Position numbers and translations under genes: made by a program
Shown here: in pieces, positions 1 through 11,148 of the stretch
How positions within the stretch are numbered: position 1 is the first letter of the stretch
How the letters are laid out: every line of letters begins with the position of its first letter
The notes under the pieces: generated by a model
Told to the model about the DNA's origin: nothing
Database searches by the model: none
What the model saw: the letters and a program-made list of their open reading frames with translations, nothing else
From: Stropharia rugosoannulata
Lineage: Eukaryota > Basidiomycota > Agaricomycetes > Agaricales > Strophariaceae
DNA length: 64,000 nt
Direction: 5' to 3'
Assembly: GCA_028532985.1 (NCBI GenBank)
Contig: JANCIK010000001.1
Coordinates: 3,348,001-3,412,000, forward strand

Positions 1-1
1 G

Positions 2-1889
2 TTGGCCAATACTCATGGGTCTGACAACCCGGCTTTCTGGGAGTCCGAACCGCTTGCGGGGACGTTAATGGAGTCAGGCTTGAATCCAGAGGATATCCTC
101 CTGATCGATCTTGATGATGACGAGTCCAGTACTCCCGGGGGCAGCGGTCAAGGCTCCAGTGCTCCGGGTAGTACTAGGCATGGGGCCTTGCGGCACCATT
201 CCGGAAATACCGAAATCGCTCGGTCTCTAACAGCCCATGACTTAAGGCGCCAAAATGACTCGCGACATTCATTTACGATGATGTTTAAATCCGATGTCAG
301 TGTCGTCTGTACTAAATGCTAGTAATCTTTGATCAATTGTTTTAATACGTCATTTGCTAGGATGAAATCGAAAGAGACTTATCTTCTGGCAACACCGAGT
401 CGCGGTCCTTAACATATTACTTTGAGAGCGTTCGCAATCACTGGGGGGCGTACGCGGGGAACAAATTTGCAAAAGAGTCAAAGGAGAGTTCATTATGGAT
501 ACTGCATCGGAAAAACATGTTCGGCACGGCTCGGCAAGCATTATCTCTGGCAACCATTTATCTCTTCACCTTCTATTTGTTTCGTTATCAACTCCTATAT
601 TTCCTCTGGCGAGGAGATGCAGTTTGGGATGTAGAGGTATGTCAACAGCATCTTCTCATCGATTTGAATGGCAAAAGTTACTAGTACTAATTCATATAGT
701 AGGTATTGATCGACAATTTGATGAAAAGCCTATTGGACTTTGATCCCAACTACAGAAATTTGTGGTTGCGGGTCAAAAAATCGTCACTTGCTATGAACCT
801 AATACCTGACTTGGCGAAAGACGATCAAGATATATTTGTTGCAATTGTACAAGGGTCGAAAGATGCATTCTTTGAGTATGTTCTAAATGATCTGGTCGGT
901 AGCGTAAGTCCTTCAACAAGTCGACCGTAAATTGCTACTAATATTTGATCATGTGTACAGTTCAATGAGCTGCAGGACGAATTCATGCAAATGATGATCC
1001 TAAAGGCAATTGGCGATTACATGACCCAGGGTCACAGTCTTTGTAGCAACATGAAGGTGTTCTTACAAGCCCAGATTCCGACCGACGGCAGCACGAGCAC
1101 CAGTTTTGAGAAAAGTGCAGAAGAGAAATATAGCTTTCTGGGTCTGTATAGCCTTTGGAAGAAGTTCAATCGAAAGGGCAGGAACTTTGATGCTACACCA
1201 CCAGCAATGAGCGCCAAAAGCAAGGCACGACTGATCCGTTTTTATACATCCCCTTTCGTCGAAGTTCTGTTTCGTTGTGCTGCTCTGTTTTGGGGCGTTG
1301 ACAGCCTTTTCGACACGAACAAAGGCTCACCGATCATATTCGCACAAGCGTTGACGATTCCCATTGCGGTGGTGAGCAGTCACATTTTACATACAGTAGT
1401 GTGACTAAACAATATCATGTTGATGTCTGTACCCGGTTGGCACCCGGATATATTTAGGCCGATATGGTCCTTGCGAGTCTAGCGAAGATTGAAAACGGCA
1501 CCAATGCTACCAGCCAACCATACACCTTGAAGTCGGATATGGTGGTTGCGTGTCAATTGCACTCGCATATGCTCGCATACCTTGTGGGGGAATCCCGACC
1601 GCCGGCACATGATGGGATGACGGAACGACAACAGTCCAACTCAATATCAGTCATATACATCTTCCTCGACAGCATCATGAAAACGTTAAAAGTCCCCTCG
1701 ACTATGGTGCTTCCAGCAATACCTCGGGTGGACCTCAATGCATCACAATTGCATTTTTATTTTGAAGGCTTGAAGTCCTTTGGCTCTGCTGCCAATGTCG
1801 AATCGGCTTACCTTCAGGACATATTCATCGATGAGGAAATCGAGGATCTCGGGCCGGGACTGGAGCCGTTGATCAAGCTCCCCGCGTAG
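2..1889 (+). CDS. Hypothetical multi-exon protein, 5' partial
   Basis: Five exons join in one open frame: 2-295, 361-636, 703-903, 961-1371 and 1458-1889 (537 residues visible). All four introns are phase 0 GT-AG, 57-86 bp. The frame is open to the window edge and no ATG is visible in its first codons, so the 5' end is probably outside. The N-terminal exon is acidic and Ser/Gly-rich (residues about 35-60). Exon 2 has an aromatic hydrophobic stretch (ATIYLFTFYLFRYQLLYFLW) and exon 4 ends in another hydrophobic segment. I do not recognise the family. The unbroken splice model across five exons is the main evidence that it is a real gene; membrane association is only suggested by the hydrophobic stretches. 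Confidence 0.6.
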
Positions 1890-2468
1890 TTCATGGCAAG
1901 CTCATGGTAATTGCGAGCCTCAGGGACAACTCAGGTTATACACTGCATGGTTCCGCTCGTGCATCGGATTGTGTTACGTATGTCACAATAGTGTGTTGTA
2001 GTAGCTGCAAAGTAGCTGCACAAATATTGCATTGCCCTAAGTTCGCAGCGAAGAGTCAGCGCAGCAAAGCTGAGTTACGCCCAAGGCCCCAAGCATCTAG
2101 TAGGCAGAGACGAACTTTTGGTTCAGCCGGCTATTGCACTGAGAGTGCGAGTCAGTAAACAGCGCCGCAGTTGCTAATATGATTATCAGGATATTAGTGT
2201 ATTTCATTGTGCTTCTTCAAGTCCTGGTACATGCATCTTTGATGTAAGGCTAGCGGAAAAAGGCTAGTAGTAACAAGTCTGTCCAACGAGCTCGTAGTAA
2301 TTATGAGGGCGCAGCACCATGATAGCATCGATGTAGATTCACGGTGGCATCGCAGTACGGTTCGCTAGAGAGAGCGCAATAAAAGGCTGCGGGATCGGAC
2401 ACAGCCCTAGCTTATACATAGTATATAGTGTGCGACTATGATCAAAACCTTTCTACGGTCTCTTCATT
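1890..2468. other. Intergenic, no gene seen
   Basis: This stretch follows the stop of the first gene. Short open frames here show no codon structure or recognisable motif. It contains several copies of a CTAGTAG/CGTAGTAA-like word (around 2095, 2265 and 2293) whose meaning is unclear. Confidence 0.4.
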
Positions 2469-3419
2469 ATGCGGAACAAGGAGTACATGTCTCACGATGG
2501 AGAGATGAAGCTAAAGAATGTTTCATCCCCTATCGACAATGTCGGATTACCACCGCTCCAGCCCAGAGTAAGAAGGAGAACTAGAGGATACTACATGCTC
2601 CCGTGTTTGCCACCATCCCCGAGCCCAAACCCAAAGGATAATGATCACAACAGCAGACAAAATATGGGACGGTCAGGCGGCAAGAATGCAGCAACAAGGA
2701 CAGCAGGTGAGACTCCATGTTTTGATTGCCTTTCTTGAAGGAAATCTGAATGATAGTAGTATCCGAACTGGCAGTTGAATCTTGTCAATTAAACGCTCTA
2801 TTGCACCTGCAGAAACGGCCCAGAATTGTCAACGTAAATGTAGCATCGGTTTTCAATCCGACGATGGAATGCAAAACGTCATTCTCGCAATTATTAAGCT
2901 TAGACTGGTTACCTGCATATGGGCTGCCCAGCGACGAATTTTGGAAGTTATTTATGAGATGTCGAGTCTGTCTCAATTTCATGACAACAAGGACGGTGCC
3001 TTATCACAAATGCCCCGGTAAATGTCTCAGTAGTACTTGTGAAGAAATCCCGTCAAGCTAACTCTTATGCATTGATAATAGGCCTTATTGATATATTCAA
3101 TCCAATTACGAAACCAGGTCAGCCGACTATGAGGTTACTTGATGCCCACGATCCAGATAACGCTGCAGGAGTTTCAAAAGACGTTTTCGAAGATATATTC
3201 CATGTCTGCGAACATTGCGGACGGCACATGACTAAGAGAGTGGCTACAGACCATTACGACGACGATTCTGATAGTAACGAGGAGGATGGGGACGACGACG
3301 ACAACTCATTGAGCGATCCAAAGCTTTGCATTGTCCTTAAACGATCTGGCTTCAACGAAACTACAACGGGGTATGGAAGAGAAAGAAGGCTTACCGATGC
3401 GGAGGCTAGCGATATCTGA
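2469..3419 (+). CDS. Small protein with two CxxC...H zinc-binding-like motifs
   Basis: Three exons, 2469-2706, 2775-3017 and 3082-3419, join in frame with two phase-1 introns (68 and 64 bp) to give 272 aa. Two similar putative metal sites are visible: CRVCLNFMTTRTVPYHKC from about residue 142 and CEHCGRHMTKRVATDH from about residue 203. Both have Cys-x2-Cys followed 10-11 residues later by His. The segment between them is hydrophobic/aromatic and includes a conserved-looking WLPAYGLPSDEFWKLF. After the second site comes a run of Asp/Glu/Ser. The repeated spacing suggests a zinc-binding fold, perhaps nucleic-acid or protein binding, but I do not recognise a named family. The start ATG is the first in the open frame and could be wrong. 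Confidence 0.55.
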
Positions 3420-3641
3420 GTATGATATGGTGCATCCTGCCACGAAGGACGACGTTTATGAGCTTCGAATACAAAGGATAACCCATACAAAAAGTCGAAT
3501 GTACGTTGTGTAGAAGCTAAGTTGCTTGAATCCACCACCATTTCGTGAGACGGGTTTGACCGTAGTCGTAAAAGAGGTGCGCCAAGTCCAATAAACTGGG
3601 CTTCATTCAACGCGTAGTATGTATCATGGGGATCCAGGATT

Positions 3642-3668
3642 ATATTTGGAAACCCAAAATATTCCGTA
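3642..3668 (+). repeat. Direct repeat A, copy 1
   Basis: The 27-bp word at this position recurs at 3887-3913 with a single mismatch, 245 bp downstream in the same orientation. The core is ATATTTGGAAACCCAAAATA. The segment between the copies has no convincing gene. Confidence 0.7.
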
Positions 3669-3886
3669 GTAAAAACTTGAAGCTTTGAATGTTGAGCTTT
3701 GAGCGTGTCATCACCATTTGATGGCTTAATGATGATAAACGGCTTGGAGCGCACTTCACTCAAACCGCACTCCTCGGGCGCATTTCAATGCATGGGCGAG
3801 ATAGTATTTGGGATGTAGGCCAAATCCGAGCAGCCTGCTTTGCATATATCATGGAAACCCATGGATATAGCGACGGTGTAGACCGG

Positions 3887-3913
3887 ATATTTGGAAACCC
3901 AAAATATACCGTA
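3887..3913 (+). repeat. Direct repeat A, copy 2
   Basis: Matches 3642-3668 at 26 of 27 positions, read by eye. A local duplication or the footprint of a small mobile element are both possible. Confidence 0.7.
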
Positions 3914-4128
3914 TAAGCTAGGTGTAGACAGGACTTTCTCCGAACCTAATTCGGGAAAGTTGGCATTGCTTGTACATATATATATAAGAAGGAAATATCA
4001 AGCATGACCAAATGAGTCCAAACACCGTCCCGACGTGGACCAGATGAGACTGACCAATGCCATACCCGGCACTTAAGCAATGTCTTTGGGTCTCCATGAT
4101 ATTGCTATTCTTCCTTGCTTTGCTCTAA

Positions 4129-4261
4129 ATATCCTCTGGTCTCAGAGATATTTGTAATATGGATCAACTTGGGCCTCGATGTCGTTCGTTATAATTCATT
4201 GGAAGCAAGTTCGAACTGCCGCAACTTTACTCAAATAGTATCTTCTGGTTTCAGAGATATA
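4129..4261 (+). repeat. Imperfect direct repeat pair
   Basis: A 25-bp word at 4129-4153 (ATCCTCTGGTCTCAGAGATA core) recurs at 4237-4261 as ATCTTCTGGTTTCAGAGATA, 108 bp apart. The two differ mainly by transitions. The region 3420-4650 has no other supported gene. Confidence 0.5.
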
Positions 4262-4653
4262 TTGCTGGTTTCCTCTGTCAGAGTTTTAGCAGTAACACTC
4301 GTCAAGTATTCAAGACAAAGTGACTATAGTATCAGCAAAGCAGATCTCTACCACGTTTCAGGACCTTGAATGGTCACATTGCACAATTAGTACCGACCTT
4401 ATAATTGCATCCAGGGAGTAGTACTATGCAGAGTACTTTCGCAGGTGACACGGCATTTTCTTTGAGGGGCTGCAGTGCTTTTATAAGAGACACGAGCATG
4501 TCTGAGTTACCAAGCTACTCCTGTAACGGTATCGTTAACTCTCATGGAATGTGGCTACGACTTCTACAATAATGTGATTTAAATTTTTGAAACAAGTCCA
4601 GCGCTACACAAAGGAGTCGTGACACAGATGCAATCTCTCGAAGTTCACGGAGG

Positions 4654-5143
4654 TCAATGAGTTGGCCAGTATTTGGAGGCACAGCTTTCTGTGTACTTCT
4701 TAATGCATTCGCGATCCAACTTGGTGCTTTTCTCGCGGACAGGAAGCAGTTGAACAGTTTCATGTTCCAGAAGAATTATTCCCTTCTCCATTCGCGGGGT
4801 AATGAGAAGCAACTGTCATGATGTGTCAACATTCATTAAACAATTCTCAGCGCTAAATCGCATCTACCTTGTTCCCGACATGAATCGACCTGACATCAAA
4901 GCTATCCGGAAAGGGCTCTTGGGCGCGCGCATCGACGACAATAGTTCCATCGGACAGGATAAAATCAGTCTTGTAGACAATTTCTCCACACATTTCATAG
5001 GAGATTTGCATGACTTGTACCATAATCATAACCGGATTTTCGAGACGTGTACAACTCAGAAATTCTTTGTTAAACCCAGTGCTGCGTATTGCCGAATCCG
5101 CGAGGTCGGAAGCTAAAATTTGATCGTATATTGCGCATTGCAA
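4654..5143 (-). CDS. RPA1 N-terminal-like OB-fold protein, copy 1
   Basis: Minus strand, exons 5143-4868 and 4812-4654, with a 55-bp intron whose donor follows VGNK. The centre carries FILSDGTIVVDARAQEPF followed by IHVGNK. After the splice comes MEKGIILLEHETVQLLP. This order (SDG, alternating hydrophobics, VG-K, a short strand, then an ILL-E-E strand) resembles the N-terminal OB domain of replication protein A subunit 1 (Rep_fac-A_N). It shares SDLADS, TGF, SDG and VG-K with the ORF at 5834-6334, so the two are paralogues. The first ATG is used here, but an exon upstream is likely because the frame stays open past it. RPA assignment is by pattern only. Confidence 0.5.
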
Positions 5144-5833
5144 GTGCTTGCCAAATTCATCCTCGTCGACCGACAGCTGTCTGCATTTCTGAGCTAACCA
5201 TTGCTATCGAACGTCATAAAACTCAGTATTTCAAGAGCTATAACCCGGATAGTTGTTTACCTGATCAATGGTAGGACAAGGGAAATTTACTGTTACCCAT
5301 TGCAATAGCGCGATTGGGAATGTTATTTCGGATGATAGTAATTTCCTCCCTTGCGTACAGGCTCCTTCGTCCATGAGCCACATACTCCCCCCTGATAATT
5401 TGGAGAACTGGCGCTCCCTGTCGGACCAATACATTTAGCTGTGGCGGCGAACTTTAATTTCTGAGCTGGAGTGAGTTCTTGTTTCTTGCCTATTAGTACT
5501 GGTAAGTGTCCTTTTATAAAAATGGACCCAATCTCACAAACGTGACTTATGTCAGATTGCCCAACTACAAACTACGGAGCTAGCAAACTAGCGACAACAA
5601 TTATGGCGCTTTAGGCTGCTGCGACATCATAACACTAGATAAGTCTGCGCAACTAGCCGTCATTACAGTATCTATACGATCCTTTCATTATACCAGTACT
5701 GTGGAAGCTCCGTTTGGTACTCGGAATTTGCAGAAGGTACTGCATAGATCGCCTTCTATAATTTGTTATTTTTACTAACTATCGACTCGTACTGGATACT
5801 ATAGCATGCAAGTATATTTCTTGGAACAAATGG
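5144..5833. other. Intergenic between two paralogues
   Basis: No supported gene. The start of copy 1 of the RPA-like pair may extend to about 5200, where the minus frame stays open behind a possible TCAG acceptor. The rest is AT-rich. Confidence 0.4.
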
Positions 5834-6334
5834 CTAATTCAAAGAGATAGTATCTTCACGCTGTGGGGCTGAAGAACTGCCCCATTTTCGACGAAAGGCA
5901 TGGACAGAAGCATCTGGTTCTCGAAGCTCAGTTGATTGGTTCCGGGACTCTACAATGAGGGTTCGACTTACTTTTCTGCCTACTTGAAGGTGTTCAGCGG
6001 TTAGGCCAGCTCGGAATGGAGCACGAGCATGAGCATTAACAGCTGTGTTGCCGTCTGAAATAATTAGTCGGACCATCTCAGGGACCCCCTCGGCATTCCT
6101 TTTGATCGAGGCCCTCATGATCTGGACCAACAAGCGTTTGGAAGCCACCACACGGTCACGGTCAAGAGGTAACAACCATCCTTCCCTATGAAAACCGGTT
6201 CCATGTACTGTCGAGTCGGCAAGATCGGAGCCTAAAAACTGCCAATGCATTGAGTGTAGCAGATTCGTGCAGTTAATAAGGCCTCCTTGGGTCTTGATGG
6301 TGGCTAACATTTTTTCATCTGCCATGTGCCACAA
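5834..6334 (-). CDS. RPA1 N-terminal-like OB-fold protein, copy 2, probably truncated
   Basis: An open frame of 166 aa on the minus strand. It has GSDLADSTVHGTGFHREG, then a helix-like basic segment, then VRLIISDGNTAVNAHARAPF and LQVGRK, in the same order as copy 1 at 4654-5143. VGRK is followed directly by GTAAGT, exactly where copy 1 has its donor after VGNK, so the last roughly 40 codons written in frame are probably intron read-through. I could not find the matching last exon (the ILLEHETV strand) downstream, so this copy may be 3' truncated. Its N-terminus is longer than in copy 1. It lies directly upstream of the Plavaka transposase, on the opposite strand. Confidence 0.5.
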   Translation of the reverse strand: MWHMADEKMLATIKTQGGLINCTNLLHSMHWQFLGSDLADSTVHGTGFHREGWLLPLDRDRVVASKRLLVQIMRASIKRNAEGVPEMVRLIISDGNTAVNAHARAPFRAGLTAEHLQVGRKVSRTLIVESRNQSTELREPDASVHAFRRKWGSSSAPQREDTISLN

Positions 6335-7090
6335 GTAACACTCCCAAAGCCACTGCTAATAAACACCGTTCTATTAATCACGAATACTATGTCTGCACGT
6401 GAGTACCTACATCGTCAATTCGAGTTTGCGAAGTTAGGGACTCAGCCCATTTCTGCACAGAGGACCAGCCGAAGAGCATTTCCGCTTGTGTTTCATAAGA
6501 AAATAGTCTGCTGTCCATTTTTCCTAAGTAAACTCGGAAGAAGGTGAAAAACAAGATCCAGCAAACACTGGGAGATGCTCGTGAAGCACGCCCTCTACTC
6601 GCTTTTGTAAGTCAATACTGGTTTATGATATCAAGCCGTCGTTAGGGTTTGACACTAATTTGTAGTGCAGCACAGTCAACTGATTGTAATCGTACTACTT
6701 GAAATTCTGTGTAATAGCGCGATATAACGGATGCCACTGCGCCGCTTCTGTTTCGATGATGTAGCGATGTAGTGATTCCGAGTCTGCGGAAGTGCGAATT
6801 AGGAAACATAAACATGACCTCAAGGGCCCTGATGGTTTGCGCCTCATCGTGCCTTCCACAGTTAACTGCGGCTTTCGATGTTCTGTTCACCATGCCTTGT
6901 AAGGTCGCCGCAGTGATAAATATAGTCTGTCAGTACCTCGGAACAAATGGAGGGTTAAGTGAAGAGGACTGCGTACGAGTCATTATGAGAGGTTGCGAAA
7001 TGATCTTGAACCAGTGAGGACCAACGTCTCCTTCAGACGAAGGGAATTGACTCTCTAAGTTCTCTTTCTCTTCAAGCCTCTGCCTTTCCA
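6335..7090. other. Intergenic upstream of transposase
   Basis: The 5' flank of the Plavaka gene. Open frames at 6326-6547, 6642-6893 (minus) and 6772-7017 have no recognisable content. I searched by eye for a terminal inverted repeat pairing with 11150-11900 and found none that I could defend. Confidence 0.35.
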
Positions 7091-10000
7091 ATGCCTCAAG
7101 AATTTTCCTGTGTTCCTACTTGTGGAAAATCCTTTCAAAAGCCTGGTTCATTGTCCAAGCACAAGCACGGTTGTGCGCATGCGCTTATCAGTCGCAAAAA
7201 AACAGTACTTGATTATCAGACTTCTGGAGGCGAATATACTGTAACTGTACCCAAGGACTATAGGCCTCGGCGTTTTTCTGTACGTTTTCTTTAGTGATTA
7301 TACTTGTATGCATACATCTCACTTATGCTTATCTGTCGCAGTCTTTGCTCTTCCCTGATCATAAACAGCAAAATAATGTACAAAACAATGTCGCATCAAC
7401 GACCTCAACCATTTCAACGATGCCTATAGCGGACCAGTGTACCGTTGCTGAAGGACCTCTGGTCACCTCACCTACATCACCCCCTCCGCACAGTCAGAGA
7501 GGTCGCTGTAGGCTCATTCCTCCCCGATCCTTAGACGTCCCTCCAGAGCCTCTTGCCCCTGTTACTGAAGCCGATCGGCAGGGAGCCTTGTCAATGATTC
7601 CCGATAGTTTCGTGACCAGAGCAAATCAATTTGGACTTTACAGAGAATATAGATCGAAGCCATCCTACGATCCATCTGAACAGCTGCTATTAGAAGACTT
7701 GGCCAATTCCAGAGAATATGCAGCCTCAGACAGCAACTCCAGCGGGGTCGAAAACCACCCATCGTACTGGCCATTTGCGAACATTACCGTCTGGCGAACG
7801 TTGTCCTGGATGAACAATGGCGCCACTACAAAGTCAGAATCGGAGGTTACATCCTTTGTGAAGAACATTATCCAGCAGCCTGACTTTGACCCAAACCATT
7901 TTGACGGCTTTGATGCCCATCGGGAGAATACTCGCTTTGACATGGCTATAGCCAACGCCGACTTCATCAAGAGTCAATTCATTGAGTCGTCGGTTGATAT
8001 TTTGGTTCCGTCTGGCCGTGCTAGTGTTCAGCCTCAGACTTTCACCGTGACTGGCCTTCTCTATCGCAATCTTACTGCTACAATCGTTGAAGCATTCCAA
8101 GACCGGCTGTCTCACATGTTACACTACTCGCCTTTCAGGCTTTTTCATCATCACACACTTACAGGTCATGTTCAGCGTGTTTACGGTGAATTGTTTACTT
8201 CAGAAACATTTCTAACTGAACACGAAAATTTGCAAAAATACGGAAAGCTCAGTCCTGAAGATGCTAATTGTAAACGCGAAAAAGCATTGGCAGCGCTTAT
8301 GTTCTCATCGGATGCAACACATCTGACCAATTTTGGGAATGCGAAAGCTTGGCCTATATACTTAATGCTCGGAAACCTCTCCAAGCATATTAGAGCCAAA
8401 CCCAAATCAGGCGCTATGCATCATTTGGCTTATATGCCATCGGTGAGACAGTTGTTTTATTTTCTTTCAAATCATTAACAGCAGTATCAGCTTCCCGACT
8501 CGTTTAGCGACATGGCCTCAAGTTTCCATGCTAAGTGGCGGACCCAGAAACAAGAGATATTGAGGCACTGTCGACGGGAGTTAATCCATGCAATCTGGCG
8601 AAAGATTCTCGACGATGAATTTACACACGCTTATCATTATGGTGTTATCGTAAAGTGCAGAGATGGTGTGGAAAGAAGAATTTACCCTCGTTTTTTCACG
8701 TATTCAGCTGATTATCCGGAGAAGTACATATGTGTTTTATTTTATGTTATAAATCTCTTTGACAGCAGGTTATTACAGGGTTCTTTTGGCAACTGTTCGG
8801 GCCAAAGGTCTATGCCCTTGCCCCAGATGCTTAGTTCCCAAATCTCGCTTGGATTGTCTGGGAATGAGGCGAGATATCAAAACAAGGCTCTCACAATTTC
8901 GTCAGTACAAGGCCTCAAACGTGATAGCTGCTCGTAACGCTATATATGTCTCTGCTCTTGCAATTCGCAGTCAAGTTGTCGAGAATTTGCTCAAATCATT
9001 CTCAGGCATTCCCACCACTGTGAGGCCTGTTAGAAACACACCGTCTGTAGTATCTAACACTTTCTTAGAACGCCTTTGTAGATCGTTTAGGACCTGACTT
9101 CAATCCGTCAAAAATGCTTGTCCCCGACGTTATGCATGAGTTTGAGCTCGGCATTTGGAAAGAACTGTTTATACATTTAATCCGCATGCTACATTCTTTA
9201 GGGAAAGGCAAAAATGATCACGTCATAGAACTAGATAAAAGGTCTGGTCTTGGTACTGGTACCTTAAGAGAGATGATTTCTTACTATATTCCACAGGTAC
9301 CGTGAGATTGGGCCGTTTGGTCACGATACTATCCGGAAATTCTCCAACAATGTCTCTGAAATGAAAAAACTGGCAGCTCGAGACTTTGAGGATATCTTGC
9401 AGGTGAGTAAGTGTTTCTAATCGACATATTGTCAATTAATTTCAAGTCAGTGCGCAATTCCTGCATTTGAAGGGCTTTTTGTCTCCAAACAGCATAATGA
9501 GCGACTTATAAAACTGCTTTATCGCACCGCGGAGCTCCATAGCCTCCTGAAGTTACGTCTTCACACCGATGAAACTTTGGAGCGGACCGAGCAGTTGATT
9601 GTTGAATATGGCAAAATTATGCGAGAGTTCCGCGATAAATTGTGTGCAGAATTTGACACCGTAGAACTACCAAGGGAAAGAGCGGCGCGTTTTCGTAAGC
9701 GGGCAGCAAAGGATTCAACATCGGAAGGGAATGCATCTAATCGAAAGAAGAAGCTGAATATCTGTACCCCGAAATTCCATGCCCTCGGAGATTATATCTC
9801 ATATATACGCGCATATGGCACAACTGACTCTTACACAACACAACTGGTTAGTTCTCTGTTACAAGTTTGCAACGGTTGGACAAGTATTAACACTAATTAA
9901 TGCTAGGGTGAAGTCGCACATTCACCCATTAAGAAGGCATATACTATGTCTAATAAGAGGAATGCACTAAAGCAGATGAGTAATAGGTATATGCGGCAGC

Positions 10001-11148
10001 AAGTGACGAAAAGCCAAGTAATGGCCCGGGAGCAACAAGAATATGAAGAGGCCAATAAATTGGAACACCTGTCAGAGCGTTACATTATTTCGCACACACG
10101 AAACGATCCCTTAAACATCTTCGCGTTTGTTCAAGATGATGATCCTGCGAAGAAGGTAACATTGGCTGTTGTACTCTGCTGTCCCCGATGTGCCCTCTGA
10201 CCGTTATACCATCCAGAATTTCATACCTAAATTACAAGATCATCTTCTTGGTCGGATGCTTGGGCTAGCTTTCGACGGAGATGACTCCGATCAATTCAGT
10301 GATGACGATCGAAACACAATACGATTGCGAAATTCAACGATCTACAGGCATTGTACGGCAAGAGTCAATTATACCACATATGATATACGCCGTGACTTCG
10401 ACACTATCAATCCAAAAAGCCGCCCTCATGTAATGCTGGCGTCTCCTGATAAAAGTACTAATGCCATTGATCCATTTTGGTATGCCCAAGTTCTGGGTAT
10501 ATTTCATGCAGATGTGCAATGTAATGCGCCTCGATCTATAACTGGGCTTGCATGGCATCAGATAGATTTCCTGTGGGTTCGTTGGCTTGGTTCTGAACCA
10601 GGGGCCTCACACGGGCACAAAGCTGCGAAACTACCTATGGTAGGGTTTGTACCTGAACACGATGACCTTGCTTTCGGATTCTTGGATCCAAGTCTCATAA
10701 TCAGGGGTTGTCACTTAATACCAGTGTTCTGTAATGGACGTACAGATTCTCTATTAGCCACTCAAAATCAAACAGAGGCTCGACCAAGCGGGGAGACGAC
10801 CGACTGGCTAAATTACTATGTTGGAATGTAAGAATGTCCGTTCATGTCTAAGCCTATGACATAGCTGATTTTATTGTAAACACCCCCAGCTTCGTTGATC
10901 GGGACATGTTTATGCGATTTTCTGGCTCTGGCATAGGTCATCTTGGCAGGACAGTTATTCAGCCAGATGATACAGACAACGACAACATGAATCCAGCTTC
11001 GAATGATTCTGATGTTTCCGAAGGAAGTGTTGACTCGGACAGTGTTGACGTTAACTCGTCCGATTCATGCAATTCGGGTGAAGAAGAAGTCGATACTGAA
11101 GACGACCCGGACACTGATATCTCCGACGGAGGATACGATGAATTATGA
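7091..11148 (+). mobile_element. Plavaka-family transposase, 10 exons, open throughout
   Basis: Exons 7091-7279, 7342-8442, 8485-8723, 8779-9019, 9069-9241, 9297-9402, 9451-9846, 9907-10155, 10217-10827 and 10890-11148 sum to 3564 nt, giving 1187 aa without a stop or frameshift. The N-terminus has a C2H2-type finger (residues about 6-27, CVPTCGKSF then H-x-H-x2-C). The body has Plavaka hallmarks: FSSDATHLTNFGNAKAWPIY, KGLCPCPRCLVP, LVPDVMHEFELGIWKELF, PKFHALGDYISYIRAYGTTD, GEVAHSPIKKAY, RVNYTTYDIRRD and DPFWYAQVLGIFH. The C-terminus is Asp/Ser-rich. Plavaka elements are DNA transposons of the CACTA-like (CMC) group common in Agaricomycetes. Full openness implies a young or still constrained copy. 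Terminal inverted repeats were not located, so only the gene span is marked. Confidence 0.92.

Noticed and set aside
3254..3763. 169-codon open frame on the minus strand
   Set aside because: Its second half is the antisense of the Asp-rich tail of the 2469-3419 gene (hence poly-Ser) and the first half has no motif or splice partner. Kept out as a shadow.
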